Counted from the stretch's first letter, positions 16,829-28,364 are shown. The stretch: DNA of 64,000 nucleotides from Bradyrhizobium sp. CCBAU 53340 (GCF_015291645.1 NZ_CP030055.1:6820001-6884000), one strand, 5' to 3'. The notes: generated by a model from the sequence alone, not told the origin. Translations and numbers: made by a program.

Positions 16829-18052
16829 TTAAGCCACCAATCCCTTCATCGGCCTGGCGCTGGCGCTATCCGGAAACACGGTCTGGGCCAGCACTTGATC
16901 CGACAGGCCGAACTGTCCCTGCAGCACGCCCTTGATGACGGAACGCAGATCGGTGGTCGGCTTCAGGTCGCGGCCTTCATAGAGGTTGGCGGGCTTGAGG
17001 CCGGGCCAATCCGAGATGACGCGGCCGCCTTTTACGGCACCGCCGGCAAGCAGCGCGATGGTGCCGGTGCCGTGGTCGGTGCCATCGGTGCCGTTGATGC
17101 GCGCGGTGCGGCCGAACTCGGTGGCAACCACGACGACGGTGTCGCGCCAGCGATTCCCCAAGCCGCTTTCGAATTCGGCGAGCGCACTGTCGAGACCGCC
17201 AAGCAGGAAGGCGAGGCGCCCGACCGGGCCGCCTTCATTGGCGTGCGTGTCCCAGCCGTCGAAGGCGAGCGCTGCGATGCGCGGCCCGTCGTCGGCGGCC
17301 ATCAGCTTGGCGGCGCCACGCGCGACCTGCCGCATCTGTGCGGCCTGGTTGCCCGGCTTCGGCTTCATGTCGTCGCCGCTCGCAGCCTTCTCGAGCTGCA
17401 GGCCCTGCGTTAGCGCCGAGGCCAGCGCGGGATCGCGATGACGGTAGAGATCGACCAGCCGCATCGCGGTGTCGTCATCGGCCTGCGGCAGCGCGACCGG
17501 CGCCCAGCCGACGGTCGGCGCATTGCCGCGCAGCACCAGCGGCGTGGTGGGGCCGACCGCAAGTCCGCTCGACACGCGCTCGCCGCGCGGCAGCGCTTCG
17601 AGGGCGCGGTTGAGCCAGCCGGACTGCACGCGGCCCGGACCGGCATAGCCGCTCTCGAGCACGTCCTGGCCATCGAAATGCGAGCGGTCGCGATAGGGGG
17701 TCGAGACAGCATGGATCACAACGGCATGCTGGTCGCGATACATCCGCGCAAATTCCGGCATCGCCGGATGCAGCGCGAAGAAGCCGTCGAGCCTGGTCGC
17801 GGGATGCGCGCCGTCCGCCGCGAGCGCGATCGCGCCATGCAGGCCGGCATAGTCGGGGTCGCCGATCGGCGCGACGGTCGCGAGCCCGTCGAGCGCGCCG
17901 CGCAGGATCACCACGACCAGGCGCGGATCGCGTCCGTCGGCCGCGCGCGCAAATTTCGGCAAATAGGCCCAGGCCGCGAAGGAGGCGCCGCCGAGCAGAA
18001 GGCCGCGGCGCGAGGTGAGGAGCCGGTTTTCGACGCAGTCGATCATCTTCAT
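16829..18052 (-). CDS. DUF1501 domain protein, Tat-exported
   Basis: A 407-residue protein with a twin-arginine signal (SRRGLLLGGASFAAWAYLP, Arg15-Arg16, cleavage near ARAAD). The mature part has the alkaline-phosphatase-like DUF1501 features: VVVILRGALDG at the start, LHPAMPEFARMY, SHFDGQDVLESG, AFDGWDTHANEG and VVVVATEFGRTARINGTDGTDHG, rich in His and Asp that could bind metal. It overlaps the preceding DUF1800 gene by 4 bases (ATGA), so the two are co-translated. DUF1501/DUF1800 pairs are widespread and poorly understood; a role in the periplasm is expected. Confidence 0.9.
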   Translation of the reverse strand: MKMIDCVENRLLTSRRGLLLGGASFAAWAYLPKFARAADGRDPRLVVVILRGALDGLATVAPIGDPDYAGLHGAIALAADGAHPATRLDGFFALHPAMPEFARMYRDQHAVVIHAVSTPYRDRSHFDGQDVLESGYAGPGRVQSGWLNRALEALPRGERVSSGLAVGPTTPLVLRGNAPTVGWAPVALPQADDDTAMRLVDLYRHRDPALASALTQGLQLEKAASGDDMKPKPGNQAAQMRQVARGAAKLMAADDGPRIAALAFDGWDTHANEGGPVGRLAFLLGGLDSALAEFESGLGNRWRDTVVVVATEFGRTARINGTDGTDHGTGTIALLAGGAVKGGRVISDWPGLKPANLYEGRDLKPTTDLRSVIKGVLQGQFGLSDQVLAQTVFPDSASARPMKGLVA

Positions 18053-19614
18053 CTCCTCTGCAGTTCCGGCGACATCAACAGCAGCGCCAGCGCCTGCTGG
18101 CGCGATTCCGCGCGCTCGATGGTCCGCCGGGTTTCAACTGACGCCGCCGCGCCCGCGGCGAATTCCAGCAGGTCGAGCGGATCGATGTTCGGTCCGAGCC
18201 GCGCGCCCATCTGGGAGGCAATGTCGAGCCGGAGCTTCAGGCCTTCGGGCGCGGCCCAGGCGGCCGCGGTATCAGGGAAACCGTTGGGGCCGGCAGGCGT
18301 CCACAGCGGCTGGCCGAGCAGGTTCAGACCGTTCAGGTAGAGCCCGGGATCCTCCGGTACGCGCGCAAGCAGCCGGCCGCTCGCGACCAGGAAATCGTAA
18401 GGCGAGCGCATCTTGGTGAGCGGCGCCTGCCAGGCCTCGTTGGCATCGACCAGCGCCATGGCGAGCGCCTTGAGGTCGCCGTCGGTCTTGACGAAGACAT
18501 CGCGCAACCGCGCCACCAGCGCCGGCGGCGGATCGTCGGCGACGAAGTGCCGGACGAATTTTGTCGCAATGAAGTTCGCAGTCGAGGGATGACGCGCGAT
18601 GTCGGCGAGCGCGGCCTCACCCTGCGCCAGGCCCGTCGCTTCATAGGTCTTGCCGAGCAGCACCTGCGGTCCGGGCTGGTGCGCGTTGGCGTTGAAGGCG
18701 AAGGAACCGGGCACCCCGATCTGCCCTTTCCGGCCCGCAAAGGTCCAGCCGGTGATGATGCGCGCGAGCGAGGTGACGTCCTCCTGCGTATAGCCGCCGC
18801 CGACACCGAGCGTATGCAGCTCCATGATCTCGCGCGCGAGATTTTCGTTCAGCCCGCGCTTGCGGTTCTGGCCCGCGCGCGAGTCCGGTCCGAGCGATTG
18901 CTGGTTGTCGAGGAAGAACAGCATCGCCGGATGCTGCTCGACCGCCTTCAGCATATCGGCGAAGCGCCCGAGCACGTGGGGACGGATCGCCTCGCGCTCG
19001 AACGCACCGGCCCACATCCGCGCCAGCTCGCCCTTGCTGGCGGAGATGCAGAAATGATTGGACCAGAATACGACGAGGCGCTCGGTGAAGCCGCAATCGA
19101 CCAGCATCGCGCGCTGCAACCGCGCCAACGCTTCAGTGCGAAAGGTCTTCTGGATCACGTTGAGCGGCTGCGCCGGCTTTGCTGCAGCCGGCGCGGCGGC
19201 GCCGGGCTGCATGCTGCCAGGCTTCATCGCGTTGTCGGCCGCAGGCTTCGCCTCGGATGTCTGACCGGCGATCTCGGTCATGACGGTGTTGAGCGAGAGA
19301 TTGCGCCGCAACTGGTTGTCGGGCTTCTGCTCAGCGGGCGGCTGCGGCGCCGGTGCTTCGGTCGGCGTGGCCGTCTTCGGCGCCTCGCGCGCCTGCTTGA
19401 CCTGGTCCTGATAGGCGAACGCCGCCTGCCCGAGCTGCGGCGTCGATTGCAGGCCTGGCGCCTCCAATAGCACGCCAAAGGGACGGGCCAGTTCCGCCTT
19501 CACGAATCCTCTGGGATCGGACGCTGCATTGATGAGATCGCCAGATGCACCGCCGCGGGCGCCGAAGCCGAAGCGGTTCAGCGCAACGAGGGCGGCTTGC
19601 GGATCGCGGGCCAT
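18049..19614 (-). CDS. DUF1800 domain protein
   Basis: A 521-residue protein. It begins ALVALNRFGFGARGG, the usual DUF1800 start, with a Pro/Ala-rich low-complexity stretch near residues 75-150 splitting the N-terminus from the core. The core has the hallmark FWSNHFCISASKGE, NENLAREIMELHTLGVGGGY, TQEDV and ARIITGWTF motifs, and ends in LLLMSPELQRR. No signal peptide is visible, unlike its partner. It is the first gene of a two-gene operon with the DUF1501 gene, overlapping by 4 bases. Function unknown. Confidence 0.9.
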   Translation of the reverse strand: MARDPQAALVALNRFGFGARGGASGDLINAASDPRGFVKAELARPFGVLLEAPGLQSTPQLGQAAFAYQDQVKQAREAPKTATPTEAPAPQPPAEQKPDNQLRRNLSLNTVMTEIAGQTSEAKPAADNAMKPGSMQPGAAAPAAAKPAQPLNVIQKTFRTEALARLQRAMLVDCGFTERLVVFWSNHFCISASKGELARMWAGAFEREAIRPHVLGRFADMLKAVEQHPAMLFFLDNQQSLGPDSRAGQNRKRGLNENLAREIMELHTLGVGGGYTQEDVTSLARIITGWTFAGRKGQIGVPGSFAFNANAHQPGPQVLLGKTYEATGLAQGEAALADIARHPSTANFIATKFVRHFVADDPPPALVARLRDVFVKTDGDLKALAMALVDANEAWQAPLTKMRSPYDFLVASGRLLARVPEDPGLYLNGLNLLGQPLWTPAGPNGFPDTAAAWAAPEGLKLRLDIASQMGARLGPNIDPLDLLEFAAGAAASVETRRTIERAESRQQALALLLMSPELQRR

Positions 19615-19729
19615 CGATTTGTCCTCCGCGCGTTGCCGACCGCTTTTCGACTGTGTCGGCGAAGCCTAATATATCGAGGCAGGGAGATGAACCCGACATG
19701 AAAATGACGGCGAAGCTATTGCGTAAATC

Positions 19730-19924
19730 ATGACAATTTCGAAAGAATTCGCGTTGCAGGAACCATCGGCACGCCGCCTCGCCTGCTCCCGCTGCGGCAC
19801 CGAGTTCGGCTGCGACATGTCCGGCGCCTGTTGGTGCGCGGAGGAGACGGTGCGGCTGCCGATGCCCGCAAAAGGCGAGGATTGCCTGTGCCGCGAATGC
19901 CTGCGCAAAGCGGCGGCGAAGTAG
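19730..19924 (+). CDS. Cysteine-rich CWC-type small protein
   Basis: A 64-residue protein with seven cysteines arranged as CSRCGTEFGC, then GACWCAEE, then CLCRECL, the pattern of the Cys-rich CWC family. The CxxC and CxC pairs could bind zinc or a metal cluster. It is divergent from the DUF1800 gene across about 115 bases. The start at 19730 is uncertain since no strong ribosome site precedes it. Function unknown. Confidence 0.75.
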   Translation: MTISKEFALQEPSARRLACSRCGTEFGCDMSGACWCAEETVRLPMPAKGEDCLCRECLRKAAAK

Positions 19925-20109
19925 TTTGCGCCGCTAATGATGAGGCGCGGTCGCGGATGCCTCCGGAGGCCGATCGCGATCCGCCCCGCGCGGTATCCTG
20001 TTCAGAAACGACCAGAAACATTTGGCGCGGGCGTGACATTCCGAGCACAGCCTGTGCGCGAGAGGCGTGCTATCAATTTCTACCTAAGATTTGAATGGCT
20101 GGGACTTAC

Positions 20110-20934
20110 ATGACGCGAGCTGGCTTGTTGCGACCCGTGCTCTTCGCCGTCATCGGCGGGATGGCGTCCATCGCCGCGGCATCTGCCGCCGATATGCGCG
20201 CGCCGATTTACAAGGCTCCGCCTGCGGTCGCTCCGTTCAGCTGGACGGGATTTTACGTCGGCGCAACCGCCGGCGCCGGATGGACCCAGGCCGATCCGAG
20301 CCTGAGCATCGTGAATGGAGCCATCCCGCTTTACATTCCTGCCGATATTCCCGGGCTGAGCGCGCTCGGGTCTCCGGGCCTGTCGGGCACCAACGCGATC
20401 GTCGGCGCCAAGGCTGGCTACAATCAGCAATGGGGTGCCTTCGTCGGCGGTATCGAAGGCGACATCTCCTGGTTCCATTTCAACAAGACGGTCGCGACGG
20501 CCGGTGCTCCGTTCCTGACGTTCCCCGCCGGCACGGCAGCGTTTTCAACCACTGTCTCGACCAACTGGCTGGCGACCATTCGCGGCCGCGCCGGTTACGC
20601 GGTCAACAAGGCGCTGTTCTATGCGACCGGCGGTGTCGCCATCGGTGACGTCAGATATTCGAACACCTATGTCGGTTTCTCGCCGCTCGGATCCGGTTTC
20701 GAATTCGAGGCGGCTACGGTCAGCCAGACACGCGTCGGCTGGACCGCGGGTGCCGGCATCGACTACGCGATCACGCCGCATTGGGTGGTGAGCGGGGAAT
20801 ACCTGCACGTGGATTTCGGCTCGGTCTCGACCTCCGGCCTCGTCACCACCGGCAGCACGCGTACCGCGACCTTCAATATCTCGACCAAGCTGACCAGCGA
20901 CATCGGCCGGGTCGGCATCGCCTACAAGTTCTGA
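20110..20934 (+). CDS. Omp25/31-family outer membrane beta-barrel protein
   Basis: A 274-residue protein with a signal peptide (cleavage after ASAAD) followed by the typical FSWTGFYVGATAGAGW start of the Omp25/31-like porin family. Repeating amphipathic beta strands run to the end, which is GRVGIAYKF with the C-terminal Phe used by the Bam machinery. Other landmarks are NQQWGAFVGGIEGDISW, TIRGRAGYAVNKALFYATGG and TAGAGIDYAITPHW. The start at 20110 (MTRAG) is preferred to 20095. A related protein is encoded at 58893-59516. Confidence 0.9.
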   Translation: MTRAGLLRPVLFAVIGGMASIAAASAADMRAPIYKAPPAVAPFSWTGFYVGATAGAGWTQADPSLSIVNGAIPLYIPADIPGLSALGSPGLSGTNAIVGAKAGYNQQWGAFVGGIEGDISWFHFNKTVATAGAPFLTFPAGTAAFSTTVSTNWLATIRGRAGYAVNKALFYATGGVAIGDVRYSNTYVGFSPLGSGFEFEAATVSQTRVGWTAGAGIDYAITPHWVVSGEYLHVDFGSVSTSGLVTTGSTRTATFNISTKLTSDIGRVGIAYKF

Positions 20935-20952
20935 CCAAGGTTCACGCGTCAC

Positions 20953-20983
20953 GGGGATGAGCTGCCTTCGGCCAGCTCGCCCC
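20953..20983. terminator. Stem-loop between converging genes
   Basis: GGGG(AT)GAGCTG and CAGCTCGCCCC can pair around CCTTCGGC, between the omp stop (20934) and the GST stop (20992). No T run follows, so it is at most a weak terminator or a transcript-end structure. Confidence 0.35.
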
Positions 20984-20991
20984 TTGAGCCA

Positions 20992-21690
20992 CTAGACGGC
21001 AAACCCCGGCGATCGCCTTGCCATGCCGTCGAACGCATCGAGCATCTTTTCGCGCCAGGCATAGACCGGATCGTCGGCCTCGAGCAGCTTGAAGGGGCTC
21101 ACCACGCGCGCCCATTGGAAACCGCCGAACACGATGTAGTCGGCATAATCAGGTGCATGCCCGCCGATGAAGGGCTGCGTCTTGAAGGTCTGGCGCATCA
21201 CCTCCAGCGATTTGCGGAAGGTGACCACACCCGCATCGCGGTTCGCCATGATTTCTTCCAGTCTCTTGCCGCCAAAGCGCGCCTCGCGCGACTCTCGGAA
21301 ATAGGCGGCATCGACCTCGGCCAGATTTTTCGAGATATCAGCGATGATGAGCGGAAAGATGCCGCCGACGATGGCGATGTCGCCCCATGCATTGATCATG
21401 CGCGCCATGGCGCGGCCGCCCTCGCCGCCGAACAGCGACGGACGATCCGGAAAATTGTCTTCGAGATAATTCGCGATCGTCCAGGAATCGACCACCGCCC
21501 TGTCGTGATGTAGCAGCACCGGCACACGCTGCGAGCCGTGCGGGGCGATCGCGCTCTTCTCGGTGAAACGCCAGGGCAGCGATTCCGCCGTCAGCCCCTT
21601 ATGCGCCAGCGCCATTCGCGTACGCCAGCAGTAAGGACTGAAGGGGCGCGAGGCATCGGTGCCGACGAGTTCGTAGAGCTTGAGCGACAT
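20992..21690 (-). CDS. Glutathione S-transferase family protein (beta-etherase-like)
   Basis: A 232-residue protein with a thioredoxin-like N-domain (LYELVGTDASRPFSPYCWRT, then SQRVPVLLHHD and VVDSWTIANYLED) and a helical C-domain with a PFIGGHAPDYADYIVFGGFQW stretch. The SPYCWR motif and overall pattern resemble the beta-etherase / GST-like subgroup. The start at 21690 (MSLKLYE) has GGAG 6-7 bases upstream; the frame runs on to 21714. Substrate unknown. Confidence 0.88.
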   Translation of the reverse strand: MSLKLYELVGTDASRPFSPYCWRTRMALAHKGLTAESLPWRFTEKSAIAPHGSQRVPVLLHHDRAVVDSWTIANYLEDNFPDRPSLFGGEGGRAMARMINAWGDIAIVGGIFPLIIADISKNLAEVDAAYFRESREARFGGKRLEEIMANRDAGVVTFRKSLEVMRQTFKTQPFIGGHAPDYADYIVFGGFQWARVVSPFKLLEADDPVYAWREKMLDAFDGMARRSPGFAV

Positions 21691-21708
21691 GGTGGTCTCC
21701 ACACGCTC

Positions 21709-21796
21709 CGTCATTGCGAGGAGCTCTTGCGACGAAGCAATCCAGACTGCTTCCGCGGAGACATTCTGGATTGCTTCACTGGCGCTCGCAATGACG
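21709..21796. repeat. Inverted repeat, CGTCATTGCGAG type
   Basis: CGTCATTGCGAGGAGC (21709) pairs with GGCGCTCGCAATGACG (to 21796), with GAAGCAATCCAG / CTGGATTGCTTC inside. Same family as 7338-7416. It fills the gap between the GST start and the 76-residue gene. Confidence 0.85.
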
Positions 21797-21817
21797 ATGT
21801 GGGGGCAGAAGGGCGTA

Positions 21818-22048
21818 TCAGCGCCCGTTCGCGCGCAGCAGCCTCTCGCCCTCTTCCGTCACCGCAATGACCAGCCCCATGCCGGGCAGTGTCTCGCGCG
21901 CGACGAAGCCACGGTCGGCGGCGTCCTCCCAGATGGTGAGGCGCGGGCACGAGGTCTTCCAGGTCGAGATTACCTCGGCATAGGCGCGCGGCTCGCGCGC
22001 GATCCATTCGACGAAGTCCAGCACCAACGGATCCGCGGTCTGGCTCAT
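21818..22048 (-). CDS. Small hypothetical protein coupled to TSUP transporter
   Basis: A 76-residue soluble protein (begins MSQTADPLVLDFVEWIAREP, contains VISTWKTSCPRLTIWEDA and GLVIAVTEEGERLL). It looks like a small winged-helix-like fold, as VTEEGERLL resembles the wing region of MarR-type proteins, but it is too short for a full regulator. It overlaps the TSUP stop by 4 bases and has GGAGG 6 bases before its ATG, so the two genes are one operon. Function unknown; a role tied to the transporter is inferred from coupling. Confidence 0.75.
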   Translation of the reverse strand: MSQTADPLVLDFVEWIAREPRAYAEVISTWKTSCPRLTIWEDAADRGFVARETLPGMGLVIAVTEEGERLLRANGR

Positions 22049-22824
22049 TGCAAACCTCCCTTGTCGAAGGCGGCCAGCACCGGCGTGCGAACCAGCAGCC
22101 AGCCGCCATAGGCGATGTAGTAGCAGGCGATGGTGGTGATCAGCTTGTACGACCAGGCGACGAATTGCTGGTCTGTCATGGCTTCGAGCAGGCGCCGCGC
22201 CAGCGTGGTGCCGAGCATCGAGGCGAGAATTGCGACGCCGGCAAGCACCGGATCGAGCGAGGCGGCCTGGTCGATGATGCCGCCGAAATAGATCAGCTTG
22301 GTGAGATGGCTGACAACCTGGCACATCGCCTTGGTCGCCACCTTCTCGCGCCGGCCGAAATTGCCGCCGAGGAAGAACGTGTCGAGCAGCGGCCCAGAAA
22401 CGCCGGTCATCAGCATCAGGCCCATGCAGATCGTGCCGTAGACGGTGCCCTGCCAGAGGCGATCAGGGTCGGGCTTGATGTTCGCAGGCAGCAGTCGCGC
22501 CATGAACGGCGTGGCCCCCAGCATCAGGAGTGCCATCGGCTTGTCCGGCACGTAGCGGGTGAGCGACCACGCACCGAGCGCGATGGCGGCGCCGACCAGA
22601 TAGTTCGCGACCGGCCGCCAGCGGATATGCGCGCGCCACAGCAGAGCGCGCCAGCCGTTCGAGGCCATCTGCGTGATCGCATGCAGCACCATCGCGGTCG
22701 GCAGCGGCATCAGGGCCAAGAGCACGCCGATCAGGATCAGCCCGCCCGCCATGCCGAACAGCCCCGACAGGAACGCGGTGGCGACCATCAGCAATCCGAG
22801 GGCAGCGATCATGATGGGCGTCAC
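22045..22824 (-). CDS. TSUP family (TauE/SafE) membrane transporter
   Basis: A 259-residue inner-membrane protein with about 7-8 hydrophobic segments: MIAALGLLMVATAFLSGLFG, LILIGVLLALMPL, YLVGAAIALGAW, a repeat half starting YGTICMGLMLMTGVSGPLLD, and ILASMLGTTLARRLL. The two GxxG/MAGG and SGPLLDTFFL loops mark the internal duplication of TSUP proteins, which export sulphite, sulphonates or other organic anions. No ATG has a good ribosome site; the GTG at 22824 has GGAG 9 bases upstream, while an ATG nine bases further in and a TTG at 22839 are alternatives. Divergent from a LysR gene. Confidence 0.85.
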   Translation of the reverse strand: MTPIMIAALGLLMVATAFLSGLFGMAGGLILIGVLLALMPLPTAMVLHAITQMASNGWRALLWRAHIRWRPVANYLVGAAIALGAWSLTRYVPDKPMALLMLGATPFMARLLPANIKPDPDRLWQGTVYGTICMGLMLMTGVSGPLLDTFFLGGNFGRREKVATKAMCQVVSHLTKLIYFGGIIDQAASLDPVLAGVAILASMLGTTLARRLLEAMTDQQFVAWSYKLITTIACYYIAYGGWLLVRTPVLAAFDKGGLQ

Positions 22825-22870
22825 GTGGGAATTCTCCAATGTTCGACGGGTAAGGGACGCAAGACTGTCT

Positions 22871-23010
22871 GCTCTCCCTCGCCCCGCTTGCGGGGAGAGG
22901 GTGGGGTGAGGGGGAGCCTCCGCGCGGACGGTGAAAGCTGCACTCGCGGAGAGTCCCCCTCACCCGCCACGCTTCGCGTGTCGGCCTCTCCCCGCACGCG
23001 GGGAGAGGCA
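22871..23010. repeat. Composite CTCTCCCCG repeat
   Basis: CTCCCTCGCCCCGCTTGCGG with GGGGAGAGGG forms the left hairpin; CCTCTCCCCGCACGCGGGGAG forms the right, with CCCCTCACCC / GGGTGAGGG in inverted orientation between them. Same family as 10355-10515. It fills the shared promoter region of the TSUP and LysR genes. Confidence 0.75.
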
Positions 23011-23090
23011 ATGGGAAGGTGCCTCGCTTGCCCCATCAGCGCAAACTGAGTTATCTTGGCCTGGCATCAGCTTTCCTGAGGGTCCCTCGT

Positions 23091-24005
23091 TTGCGGCGGT
23101 TGCTCTTTCTCAACGGCATCAAGGCTTTCGAAGCGGCGGCCCGGACCGGCAGCTTTGCTGCGGCTGGGATCGAGCTGAACGTCTCTGCGGCCGCCGTCAG
23201 CCGCATGGTGCATCTCCTGGAAGAGCGGCTCGGCGTCGCGCTGTTCGAGCGCAAGGCCAACAAGCTGGTGCTGACGCAGGCGGGCCGCGCCTACCAAAGC
23301 GGCCTGACGCCGATCTTCGATGCGCTCGCCAGCCTCACCGCGCAGGTGACGGCGCCTGCAAGCGTGCGCGTGCTCACCATCGGCGTCGGACATACGTTTG
23401 CGATGCGCTGGCTGATCCCGCGGCTGTCGGAGTTTCGCAGCGAGGAGCCCGATATCGAGGTGCGCTTCACCACCGGCGGCGCCGAGGTGCCGTTCGGCGA
23501 GGACTGGAGTTGCGGCATCAAGCTCGGCACCGGCGACTGGCCCGGCCTCGTCGCCGAACCGCTGTTCGCGGGCGATTTGACGCCGGTCTGCGTGCCCCGC
23601 CTCGCCAGCGGCCTGAAACGGCCGGCCGACCTCAAAGGGCCCGGCCTGATCCGCGTCACGCATTCGCCGGAGGATTGGCCGATCTGGCTGAAGGCTGCCG
23701 GCCTCACCCGGATCAACGCGCGGGGCCCCGAGTTCCAGTTCTACGGCCAGGCGCTCCAGGCCGCCGCCGACGGGCTCGGCATCGCCATGGGCATCCGCCC
23801 CTACATCGACGATGACCTCGCTGCCGGACGCCTGGTGGCACCGTTCGACCTTTCCGTCCCTAAGGGCATGCGCTGGTATCTGCTGTACCGCAGCTTTCAG
23901 ACCGAGCAGCGCGACTTTGCCGCGTTCCGCCGCTGGATCATGCGCGCTGCGGCGGAACCCGCCGCCCGTCCGCGGCGGTTCGGACGCACTAGCGGACGGA
24001 ACTAG
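23091..24005 (+). CDS. LysR-family transcriptional regulator (GcvA-like)
   Basis: A 304-residue regulator. The N-terminal winged helix is LNGIKAFEAAARTGSFAAAG, SAAAVSRMVHLLEERLGV and ALFERKANKLVLT, followed by the effector-binding domain from VRVLTIGVGHTFAMRWLIP onward. The TTG at 23091 has AGGG 7 bases upstream and places the helix-turn-helix correctly; the frame extends upstream to 23019 with no conserved sequence. It diverges from the TSUP operon, which it may control. Effector unknown. Confidence 0.9.
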   Translation: MRRLLFLNGIKAFEAAARTGSFAAAGIELNVSAAAVSRMVHLLEERLGVALFERKANKLVLTQAGRAYQSGLTPIFDALASLTAQVTAPASVRVLTIGVGHTFAMRWLIPRLSEFRSEEPDIEVRFTTGGAEVPFGEDWSCGIKLGTGDWPGLVAEPLFAGDLTPVCVPRLASGLKRPADLKGPGLIRVTHSPEDWPIWLKAAGLTRINARGPEFQFYGQALQAAADGLGIAMGIRPYIDDDLAAGRLVAPFDLSVPKGMRWYLLYRSFQTEQRDFAAFRRWIMRAAAEPAARPRRFGRTSGRN

Positions 24006-24177
24006 GTTCTTGTTTTGACGCGTTTTCTTGACGCGAACCGGTATCCACTTCGCTCGAAAACGCTCTGGCGCATCAACCATTCGGCTGAAAAAGCCGGCCG
24101 CTTGTGAACGGCTTCACATTTCGAAATCGGCAATCGTGGTCCTCTAACCCTCCGACAAGAGCATTTGGGGACTACCA

Positions 24178-24405
24178 ATGACGACCCTCTACGACGGCTT
24201 TGACATCGAATCCTTCGAAGCTGGCAAGGGACTGTGGCACGCCCGTATCCGGCGCGCCGATTTGAGCCCGCTTGCCATCGACGGCGTGCTGTTTCCGACC
24301 ATGGAAGTCGGATTCGCCTGGCCCGATCCGGACGCCGCGATCGCCGACGCCAAGCATCACATCGACCGCTTCCGCCGGCACGCCGACGACAGCGACGACG
24401 AATAG
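24178..24405 (+). CDS. Small hypothetical protein, 75 residues
   Basis: Soluble, no signal peptide. It begins MTTLYDGFDIESFEAGKGLW and has a beta-strand-like core WHARIRRADLSP, then an acidic C-terminus rich in Asp, His and Arg (HHIDRFRRHADDSDDE). GGGGA lies 7 bases before the ATG. This and the next small zinc-ribbon gene precede uvrB on the same strand. I recognise it as a conserved type in Bradyrhizobium, but not its function. Confidence 0.75.
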   Translation: MTTLYDGFDIESFEAGKGLWHARIRRADLSPLAIDGVLFPTMEVGFAWPDPDAAIADAKHHIDRFRRHADDSDDE

Positions 24406-24465
24406 ATCTGGCGAGACGACAGCGGGATTGAGCCACAGCGCGGCATAACAGGGGGACACCGGTTC

Positions 24466-24696
24466 ATGTCAGTCATCGAATACGACGACACTCCGCGACC
24501 GAGAATCTATTCGCGCGAGGTGCTGTCGATATGCCCGGAATGCGACGGCAATCTCACGGTGCTCCGTGTGATCGGCGGCCGCGCCGGCTGCGAGTACTGG
24601 ACCATGCGCTGCACCGATTGCGGCGGGATCCATCTCGACATCCTCGAGCCGCGCCTGACCGTGGTCGATGGCGACGGTCCGCTGCCGGCGGCGTAA
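24466..24696 (+). CDS. Small zinc-ribbon protein
   Basis: A 76-residue protein with two CxxC pairs, SICPECDGN and MRCTDCGG, about 28 residues apart with the single Cys in GRAGCEYW between them, giving a zinc-ribbon fold. The rest is short and polar. It lies 90 bp before uvrB, on the same strand. Function unknown. Confidence 0.75.
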   Translation: MSVIEYDDTPRPRIYSREVLSICPECDGNLTVLRVIGGRAGCEYWTMRCTDCGGIHLDILEPRLTVVDGDGPLPAA

Positions 24697-24785
24697 GAGG
24701 CCTGCTGCCAACCTGCTGTCAGCAGCCTGCGCAGGGATCTGGCTTCGCCCTTTTCTGAAGGGCGGACTCGTCCCATATTCGCCTC

Positions 24786-27740
<2,955 letters not shown>

Positions 27741-27839
27741 TTCGCTTCAGTGGCGACGGGCCTGCCATCACCCCATTCTCGCCGTCACCGAAAACTTCAG
27801 CACGATCGCAGACGCTGGCGCTCGTCGCGACAGACGGCA

Positions 27840-28019
27840 TCAGAGCTGTCGGAAGAAAACGAGGTAGAGGGCGAGGCCGATCGTCGAGAACGACAGCAGG
27901 ACGCCGAACCAATTATATTTGACGCCCTGCGCGCGGGAGGCTCTTCTGATGAAAGCGCCGAGGAAGCACAGGAACAGGATTGCGAGGACGATACCCCACA
28001 AGAGCTTCCTGACGTCCAT
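27840..28019 (-). CDS. Very small two-helix membrane protein, 59 residues
   Basis: Reading from 28019 gives 59 residues: MDVRKLLWGIVLAILFLCFL, a basic loop (RRASRAQG), then a second hydrophobic helix (FGVLLSFSTIGLALYLVFF) and RQL. Two transmembrane helices around a short basic loop suggest a twin-helix inner-membrane protein. A GGGG run lies about 5 bases before the ATG. It is just under 60 residues, so easily missed. It sits in the gap between uvrB and the glycine-zipper gene. Function unknown. Confidence 0.65.
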   Translation of the reverse strand: MDVRKLLWGIVLAILFLCFLGAFIRRASRAQGVKYNWFGVLLSFSTIGLALYLVFFRQL

Positions 28020-28115
28020 CGTCCCCTCGCCCGGCTCAACCCCAGCGTTTACAGATGGAATTTACCATCGAAGCATGCCGGATCAAAGGCGGCGGGAGCG
28101 CAGCTTTCCATACCG

Positions 28116-28364
28116 TTACAGCTTGCCCTGCCCGTTCACCTGGCTCTGCTGTTGCTGCTGCTTCTCCTGCTGCTCTTGCTGTTCCTTGGCGTGATGACGC
28201 CCGTAGAGGCAGCCGGCGGCGGCACCGAGCATGCCGTGATGGCCGGCATAATGGCCGGCCACGCCGCCGACCACGGCGCCCTTGATGCAGCCCTTGGCAT
28301 TGGCGGCGGAGCTCGCGCCGAGCATGAGAAGCGCGGCCGTGACGGCGAGAAGCGGGGATTTCAT
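28116..28364 (-). CDS. Secreted glycine-zipper protein
   Basis: An 82-residue protein. It has a signal peptide (cleavage after ANAK), then a glycine-zipper stretch GCIKGAVVGGVAGHYAGHHG and MLGAAAGCLYGRHHAK, and a Gln/Glu-rich tail (KEQQEQQEKQQQQQ). Glycine zippers of this type pack against or insert into membranes; two cysteines may form a disulphide. The ribosome site is AGGAGA 9 bases before the ATG. Function unknown, probably periplasmic or envelope-associated. Confidence 0.8.
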   Translation of the reverse strand: MKSPLLAVTAALLMLGASSAANAKGCIKGAVVGGVAGHYAGHHGMLGAAAGCLYGRHHAKEQQEQQEKQQQQQSQVNGQGKL

